From positions 248,001-312,000 of the forward strand of contig JAHLKC010000017.1 in assembly GCA_025449115.1 (NCBI GenBank): DNA of 64,000 bases, in the 5' to 3' direction. The stretch's first letter is position 1. Each line of letters begins with the position of its first letter. Source of the DNA: Chytridium lagenaria. Its lineage: Eukaryota; Chytridiomycota; Chytridiomycetes; Chytridiales; Chytridiaceae. Positions 57,366-64,000 of this stretch are shown here, in pieces. A program made the translations under genes and the position numbers. A model generated the notes under the pieces. It was not told the DNA's origin. It was given only the letters and a program-made list of their open reading frames with translations, and searched no databases.

Positions 57366-59037
57366 ATACTCATTCTATATTTGTTATTGGCTAATTTTAA
57401 ATACCGTCTTTGCCCTAAAACTCCACTCTATTCTAAATTCATTCCTTTTACATACCATGAAAATGTTTTCCTTTGCCCTATTTTTATCGAACGACCAGAA
57501 AAATGTGTTTATTATTACCCGCCCTCATCTTGATAATTTGTATGTTTCACCCTCTACGTCTCAAGATGTACATACTTGTGTGTTTGTTTTGTTTATGTAC
57601 TTCAACTGCGTCAGCTCCATGCATTTTTGGAAAGGCTACGTTTTTGTTTTTTGTTTTTTTTGTTCGTTTTTTTTAAACGTCAGCCTATTGCAAATAGTAG
57701 TGGGCAACATTCGTTATTCAAATCAGTCTTGTTTCCTTATTTATTTTTGTTTCCCTTTTTTTACAACCACCAATCTCTGTTATTGTGTCAAAGAAAAGTA
57801 TGTTTTTTATTCTTTTTTCAAATGCAATGATTTTATGATACGGTCGTGTGAGTGATACGGGGGATGGCGAAATCGTTGGTGAGCGAGACGGCCTCGAGAG
57901 GGTTTCCACGAGTGCAGAGATGAGGGCTACAAAAGTCAAGATTTTGAATCGTTCGCAACAAACAGCTCAGCAAAAGCCCTCGTTCACGGCACGAATGCCG
58001 CATCCGTGAACCCCTACCCGCCCACGCTTCAGCCTTTCGCATGCCAACTTACCTTTGCCTCCTTGGTGTCGACGGCGCTGGCATCTTCTAAAGAGTACGA
58101 TATAAAGTCACATGGTGGAAAATTGGCGACGCTGTTCTTTGAGCACATCACGTTATGAGTGGAGAAACCTTTGGCGCCTTTTCAGTGTTGAAGGATTGCA
58201 CCGGGAGTCTGTTGGTATGCTGTGGTATGTTGCAGCATGCTCTTTATCTCCAGATTTCACTTTAACATCGTCAAGTTTACACAGGCTGTACTTTAGGAAA
58301 GGCCGTAATTCGCTGATTCTATAAGTACCGAAAACCTGCTGAAAGCCGAAAAACTACCGAATTCATTTTTTATATTTTCAAATAGACGTTCATTACAGGT
58401 TAGGGTCATACATGATGTTAGGTTCTAGGGCTAGGGCTAGGGAGGACACTCATAGCTGTATAAGATGCTGGCCACCAGCTGCGAAATACGTTAATTTAGA
58501 AACTTACCTGGAACTAAGGACGAACGTTGAGCTGGTGGGGTTGCTAGGTTTCTTTGAATCACTGGCTTTAATGAATCTTGTGAGCTCGAATCAGTGTGTT
58601 TATGGATCTAATATGATTGTCGAGCATTTGGTGGGTTGGATGGATGGAAATGGGGGACGCGTTGAGGTGAAGAGCTGATAATCATTTTTGGTAAAGTCGT
58701 CAAAGGTACTTAGGATAAAGAAGGGTGAAGGAAACGTTGGAATTGGTGATGAGTGGGAGTCAGTGGGCAAGTAGTGCCTGCTGACTCAATGAGAAGATTT
58801 ATTATGCAAACCCAGTCAGAGAGGACAAAGACATAAACTGATATGGTGTAAGGAGAACACTCTTGTACGCAATCAGTTTATTAAAGCTACTTAACTTGGC
58901 CGGCTATCTTACTCTTGCGCCTTTTCAGCGACGTGGTGACGTGCAATGATTTGAGGCCTTCCAGCTACCTATGTAGGTACATTGGTGGTGATGTGTTGGA
59001 CAAAAATTCCAATTCCGAATCTTTCTTGTCCAAAAGC
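57366..59037. other. Intergenic with T-rich tracts and no firm gene
   Basis: 57390-57830 is T-rich and of low complexity, the 3' region of the F-box/LRR gene. 58100-59037 has only unconserved frames, including 58412-58678 (plus). A short CTAGGG triplet run lies near 58428-58442. One weak small gene is listed separately. Confidence 0.45.
57833..58084 (-). CDS. Possible tiny two-exon gene, 42 residues
   Basis: ATG at 58084 (MPAPSTPRRQR) runs into a GTAAGT donor at about 58051. A TTTTGTAG acceptor near 57930 restores the frame to a TAA at 57833. The second exon reads NPLEAVSLTNDFAIPRITHT. The acceptor and donor are good, but the peptide is short, matches nothing I know, and other frames are nearly as good. 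Listed only because of the splice signals. Confidence 0.2.
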
Positions 59038-61250
59038 ATGGCAGCGACCATTAACTCGGGGGGAGCAGGAAAGCTCGACTACTCATCCGACGACTCAAAC
59101 TCCAGCACTGGGACCACAAGAAACTGTGAGAATATTCTCATCCCGCAACCTCCTGCATGCACTAACTAGATACATCGTTACTACTTTTAGCCGCAAAGAA
59201 GATTCTGAGGACATTTTCGATCAATGGCACGTCTCTGCAAGGAACGCCAGTGTAAGGGATTGCTCTGAACCATGCATTGGAATCATGTAAAACATCAGCT
59301 GACTGCGCTTAACATAGGCTTGTATTGGAGCCTTTGAACGATACTTTTGTGACGAAACGGTTGGACTTGCTGGAACCAGTCAAGATCGGACGAAAAGTGA
59401 ATGCAAAAGTTGGGCCTGAACCCAGCAACGGCATTTTCGACTCCAAAGTGTTAAGTCGTAATCATGCAGAGATTTGGTACGAAGATGATAAGGTGGCGTG
59501 TCTCCTGTGTGTGTAAAGTTGACACCTTTGGTAGGTCCTTATCAAGGATGTCAAATCAAGCAATGGAACTTTTGTGAATGGAGGTCGATTAAGCGAGGAA
59601 GGGCAAGTGAGCGCACCACATGAATTACGGACGGCGGATGTGATTGAATTTGGTATTGATATTATGAATGATGATGGAGCCACAAGTATGCCTTTCAGCT
59701 TCTGTCACCAATTTACAACTTTCTTTCTTCTTTTTTTTTCACAGTCATGTTCCATAAGGTATCCTGTCTTGTGACAGTTTTAGACGGATCCGGTGCTATC
59801 AGGCCTTCCCAAGCTAGCGAATCGAAAATGTTGGTTTTCTTTTATCGTATATATTTCTTTCTAAATTCTTTCAGCTCCGCCAGAAGATCGACAGGAACCC
59901 TCCTTGTAAGTTTACCGCTCTTTGTTTGAGACTTTTAAATTAATGATACTTACGGAAAAATCTAGGAGGAAAAAACACTCGCTCTCGAAACGAAAGCAGA
60001 GATTGACGCCATGAGAGCTACCATTGAATTTCTCGAGTCTCACTTGGGCCGGTCCTTTACTTTTCGATCGCCAAACTCTGATTCCAAGTCAGAAGCCGCC
60101 AGTTCTGCTCTAGCAGCCGAATTAGCGTCCGCAAAGGCCGCAACAACAGCGTCGGAGTCCGTGGCGGAAACCTTAAAGATGCAGCTCAAGGATGCAGCGG
60201 ATGAGGCGAGGATGTGGAGAGAGAAGTGGGAGAACCTTAGGACAGAAATGGGAAAACGAAAGATGAAGTAGATAGAGGGGCCCGAGCAGAAAAGATTGGG
60301 AGGCTGAGAACTCTGCGAAGGCGCTTATGTCTGAAATTGATGAGTGGAAAGCTAAGACGGAGCAAGCTCTGGCTGATGTGGAGTTTTTAAAAAAGGTGAG
60401 CGTCAGCTGTGATTTTGAACCCTGTAAACTCATGGTTTTTGCAGAAAGAATTAGCTGCAATTAAAGCTGCAACTGCGGCTGCATCAGCGCAAAGAGAACA
60501 TCTTGAAAGCCTCGAGTTGGAAGTCAAGAGATTGAAAGAAGAAAATGCGGTACTTCAAGAAGAGTCTTTGGCAAAGACTCTTAAGATTGAACAGCTTACA
60601 TCTGAGATTGAGTCACTAAGGCCGGAGCTAAGCAAGCTACACATGTGACAAGAGAAACAAAGAAAAGCGAGGACGAGCTGAAGGATTTGAAGGAAACGAT
60701 CAAACTGCTGGAAGATAAGCTTTCTGTATCGAATGAGAAAGGCAGATTGCAGAAGAAAAGATAAAGTCGGCTGAGGAGTCTATTGCTAGCCTGACTCGGA
60801 AATATACTCTGGTTGAAGAAAAGGCGTCGATACTGGCGGAGAAATTGAGTGTGGCGGACGAGAAACTAGCAATTGCCAACAAGAAGGTTGCCAGTTTGGA
60901 GTTCGCGTCAAAGGAGGCAAAGAAAGACGGTGAAAGGACGGCCGTGGAGAAAGACAATGAGGCCGAGATGGTGTTGCGCAGGCGCAACTCCGTAAAGGAT
61001 CAGGTGAAGGAAACCAATGAACAGCAGTTGCCCAAACATACCCCAGCTGCGGAAACAAACGCTCAGGTGGGATATTCCATGAAAGCACAAGCAGCTAATG
61101 TCTTTTTCAAAGGCCATGTATTATATTGGAGTCGTTGGAATCGTCGCAGTCCAGTATTTACATTGCGATGGGGTTCTCTCCCCGATGATATCAAGAGTAG
61201 ACATTATGCCCGCTTTTTTATCCACTACGACAATATCAGTACCTATTTAG
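59038..61250 (+). CDS. FHA-domain tail-anchored protein, Far10/Vps64/SLMAP-like
   Basis: ATG at 59038 (MAATINSGGAGKLDYSS) opens an acidic N-terminus. Exons from about 59310 encode an FHA domain: VKIGRKVNAKVGPEPSNG, FDSKVLSRNHAEIWYEDDK, IKDVKSSNGTFVNGGRLSEE and DVIEFGIDIMNDDGAT. The Arg of KIGRK, Ser/His of SRNH and Asn of SSNG are the phosphopeptide-binding residues. A long coiled coil follows (ALETKAEIDAMRATIEFLE; HLESLELEVKRLKEENAVL; KLAIANKKVASLEFASKEA). The C-terminus in a shifted frame is AMYYIGVVGIVAVQYLH, a membrane tail, with stop at 61250. This layout matches Far9/Far10/Vps64 and animal SLMAP, which tether the STRIPAK phosphatase complex to ER, nuclear or mitochondrial membranes. Breaks near 60275, 60645, 60745 and 61090 need correction. 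Confidence 0.82.
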
Positions 61251-61299
61251 GACGACATTTTTGTTTAATATTACCATGCTGAGCAATCCATTATTTTTT

Positions 61300-62608
61300 T
61301 TATGACTGACGTTTGAGCGAAATATTTTCAAGCCACTTATGCATTGCCTCTTGCTTCGAGTCTGGCTCCCCGTCTGATGGAACGCACCATGCCCATGAGA
61401 GACAGTAATGCTCTCCCATGAGCCTCCATTCTTCAACTTCGTCGAAAATCTCGAGCTTTGCGACCCTAGCTTTTCTTCTGAGCTGAGATAGACCTCAAAA
61501 GCATCCCTCATGGTCACAGCTGTTGCCACCGCCGAGGTTCTTCCAACCTGTCGGACTTAAAGCGGCCCACATGTGACTCTAGGGTAGGGCAGGATTCCAG
61601 ACCGGGCAATGAAATATTTCGAAGCTAAACTTGGTGTCAAGTCACGGGTTATAACAACGTCTTTACCCTCAAGTTTTCGATCATCACTTTGCCGAAAGCA
61701 TCTTCTGGTCTTATCTGCTCGTATGTGATAAAGAATGAGGCTGCGGAAGATCTTGCGCACCACGACAGAATCGAGTTAATATACTCCTCTTCCATATACA
61801 CGAGAACACATTCCGACAAGTACAATGTCGGGCAGCTTAAAAAAGGGTTTCGTATTAATATGTTTTAAGTAATTTATCATACTTACCTTTCATCAAAGCC
61901 GAGGCTCTTTAATTTGGGTACAATATTTGACTCCCACTCACGAAGGTCTCCTGATAAAAGAGAATATTCCGTACCGTGTATCTCGCAACCGCCTCCAGCT
62001 TGTCTTTCACTTAGTACTGTGAGCTACTCGATAGAGAGCACACCTATCTTATTTTCTCCGAGCATGGGTCCCATCGTTTTGTCCTTTTTCATCAGCATGG
62101 CTTTTCGAGACGTTATCTCTGGAAAATCCACTTCAAAGTATCGGGCACATTGAAGATTCATCGACTGTAAAGGCGTATTAAAATTCATTTAAATTTACGG
62201 CAACAAGAGCGGAAAGATTTAATAATCTACTATAAAATCTCGTGTCATTACAATGCTCGGAATAACTAACCTTTAATAGAAAATATCTTGTGTCGAATCC
62301 GGCACCTAATGCCACAACCTGACCTCCGCCAAATGCAGCCGCACCTCTAACAAACTGGTGGACGAGTACATCTATCGAGGACGATCGTGAGTACGTACCG
62401 CGGTTGATAATGGGTGGTCTGCGAGCGGGACGCTTGCAAAAGGTTTTGATAAAGGGATCTTGGAGGTAGCCCATTATCACTGCCGACCTACATTCAATTC
62501 AATCAGTCCATTGAAAGCGCCACTGGTGCCCTACGCGCGAGATATCGTTGCGTCGTCATTCGTCCCTCGTACTGCATCGTCAGGAGAGGCGTTTGATGAT
62601 GGCTGCAT
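61300..62608 (-). CDS. PPM1: Leucine carboxyl methyltransferase (LCMT1/Ppm1)
   Basis: ATG at 62608 gives MQPSSNASPDDAVRGTNDDA. An intron joins it to SAVIMGYLQDPFIKTFCKRP and RRPPIINRGTYSRSSSIDVL. VALGAGFDTRYFLLK is the S-adenosylmethionine site. Further exons contain RYFEVDFPEITSRKA and LLSGDLREWESNIVPKLKSL. CVLVYMEEEYINSILSWC, FFITYEQIRPEDAFGKVM and EVEEWRLMGEHYCLSWAWCV follow. It ends HKWLENISLKRQS at 61300. The enzyme methylates the C-terminal leucine of the PP2A catalytic subunit and so controls holoenzyme assembly. Two or three single-base breaks occur in the C-terminal half (near 61680, 61545 and 61460). Together with the neighbouring STRIPAK-type gene this gives two genes linked to PP2A side by side, perhaps by chance. 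Confidence 0.92.
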
Positions 62609-62665
62609 GGTGAGTCAGTTAACGACAAGTTACCAATTTTTTTTTTTTTGTTGTTCCTTCCTCCC

Positions 62666-64000
62666 ATGACGACCTCAAAACGAGCAGCACCTTTGCCTCA
62701 CAGCGCATCCCAGGCATGCAAGCGACTAAGGACAACGAATGATGAAACTGCTCCTGAACATCATGGTACCATGTTTGGATCGATGAAAAGGAGCAGCCAG
62801 TGCAAAACTACCTCCCATGTCAAACAAGAACGGCTTCTACTGTCTTTTGGATCTCTTAGGCCACATCCTTACGGGGTTCAACCGATGGGTAACATGCTTT
62901 ACAATCTTGGACAGGAAGGCAACATTAGACCAGCTGGACTGGGTTACCTGTCGTTTTTGGAAGATGAGATGATCATTTCCCATCTGTTGTCGGACTCAAC
63001 CCGCCTGAGTCATCGAGACATTTGTCGGTTGTCTCAAGCTTCCAAGGCTATGTATGTTCTTGCTTGCTTTGATGACATCTGGCGGGCTCGCACTATAGAG
63101 GCCTTTGGAGGACGGTTTTGTGAGGAGTTTGGGGAATCTTGGAGGGATACATTCAGGAGGACGGCATGCCAAACCGGATACAGCGGTTCAAAGCCTAGAG
63201 ACATCAAGGTAAGGGCCTTGGGTTACATTTTCGCTTGTATTTATTCGTGATACAGTCGCTTCCAGCTCTTATGCCTTTACGAGTCAAGGGCTTTTACTCG
63301 GACTACCTGTTTAGTTCATGGCGCTGCGCCTCCATTCCTCTCGACAAGCTCTGCAGGACACATGTCGCTGATACTATTGATCGTAGAAGCGGTCTTAGTG
63401 TTGAAGAGTTTATCGAATGGTGAGTGTTGTGCTGTTAGCATTTCAGTATGAGTATGTTTCGAAACTGATTAGTGACGTAGTTACGAAAGGCCTAATATCC
63501 TGTCATTATCACGGATGCTTTAGAAAAATGGCCTGCTTTTGGTAAATGGAGCTTGAACCACCTCGTTAAAGTGTGCGTGACGTTAGTTTTCGCGCAGAGG
63601 CCGTCGACCTCCCACTTAAAAGCTACGCCTCCTACTCAACCAAGTGTGGAGTAGACGGCGCCTCCTTTGAAGAAAGCCCGCTGTACATGTTTGACCGCGA
63701 CTTTGGTTCTCGAACAGGTCTTGGAGCGATTACCTTGTACCGCCGTACTTTGCAGAGGATTTATTTAATGTGTTTGGGGAGAAAAGGCCAGATTATCGAT
63801 GGTTGATTTTGGGTCCACCAAGGTCGGGGTCGACATTTCATCTGGATCCGAATCAGACTAGTGCGTGGAATGCTGTTTTGTCGGGTTCGAAAAAGTGGAT
63901 TTTGTTTCCTCCTGAGGTCGTGCCTCCAGGTGTATTTCCTAGTGAAGACGGAAGTGAGGTATGCCGTTTCTCGTGTTATTCCTTTTTAACATTCTAATGG
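62666..64000 (+). CDS. JMJD6-like JmjC hydroxylase with F-box-like N-terminus, 3' end cut off
   Basis: ATG at 62666 ([17 protein letters not shown]) leads to an F-box-like segment ([34 protein letters not shown]). Later exons give [19 protein letters not shown] and VEEFIEWYERPNIPVIITD, the start of the JmjC fold. [40 protein letters not shown] and [20 protein letters not shown] follow. HLD is the Fe(II)-binding HxD motif, and the order matches JMJD6. Such enzymes hydroxylate lysine (and reportedly demethylate arginine) on nuclear proteins using 2-oxoglutarate. The distal His lies beyond the window. The start is only 57 bases from that of the divergent LCMT1 gene, so the promoter is shared. 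Single-base breaks near 63575 and 63735 are likely. Confidence 0.88.

Noticed and set aside
57457..57855. 132-codon plus-strand frame after the F-box/LRR gene
   Set aside because: It is made of T-rich low-complexity sequence (Phe/Cys/Leu-rich) in a 3' region, with no domain or splice logic.
58428..58442. Three CTAGGG units as an interstitial telomere
   Set aside because: Too short and a variant of TTAGGG; consistent with chance.

Overview
The window comes from an intron-rich eukaryote, most likely a zoosporic (flagellated) true fungus of chytrid type. Fungal markers are a SAGA subunit Spt8, a V-ATPase assembly factor Pkr1, an Atg38/NRBF2-like protein, a Far10/SLMAP-type STRIPAK protein and many WSC-domain secreted proteins. 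Flagellate markers are CEP78 and an ARL13-like GTPase, which fungi without cilia normally lack. Introns are short with GTRAGT donors, genes are close together on both strands, and no rRNA, convincing tRNA or CRISPR array was seen.

Layout. 0-21 kb is a secretome region: a secreted acidic tyrosine-repeat protein, a WSC-GH46 chitosanase, an eight-WSC protein, a divergent four-WSC protein, a small two-exon gene, a 0.4 kb foldback element, a gamma-butyrobetaine dioxygenase-like gene, a C2H2 factor, a one-TM coiled-coil protein and a fourth WSC gene. 21-36 kb holds an ERI1-TatD double nuclease, CEP78, SPT8, a CDK-like kinase, two unrecognised genes, an F-box gene and PKR1. 36-43.5 kb has the ARL13-like GTPase, an unknown gene, a long mitochondrial PPR protein and an SLC25 carrier. 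43.5-49.3 kb has a tandem-PH protein, transaldolase, dolichyldiphosphatase and a roadblock dynein light chain. 49.5-64 kb has the Atg38-like gene, an F-box/LRR protein, a Far10/SLMAP-like FHA protein, an LCMT1/PPM1 methyltransferase and a JMJD6-like JmjC gene cut by the right edge.

Two structural themes stand out. First, all 14 WSC domains, spread over four genes, are interrupted by a phase-0 intron at the same codon, so the family seems to have grown by copying exons that each join the back half of one domain to the front half of the next. Second, many genes, including housekeeping transaldolase, are broken by single-base indels, mostly in homopolymers, with coding sense kept on both sides. 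This looks like residual long-read error, so frame breaks should not be taken as pseudogenes without raw-read support. Coordinates of multi-exon genes run from start to stop codon, introns included.
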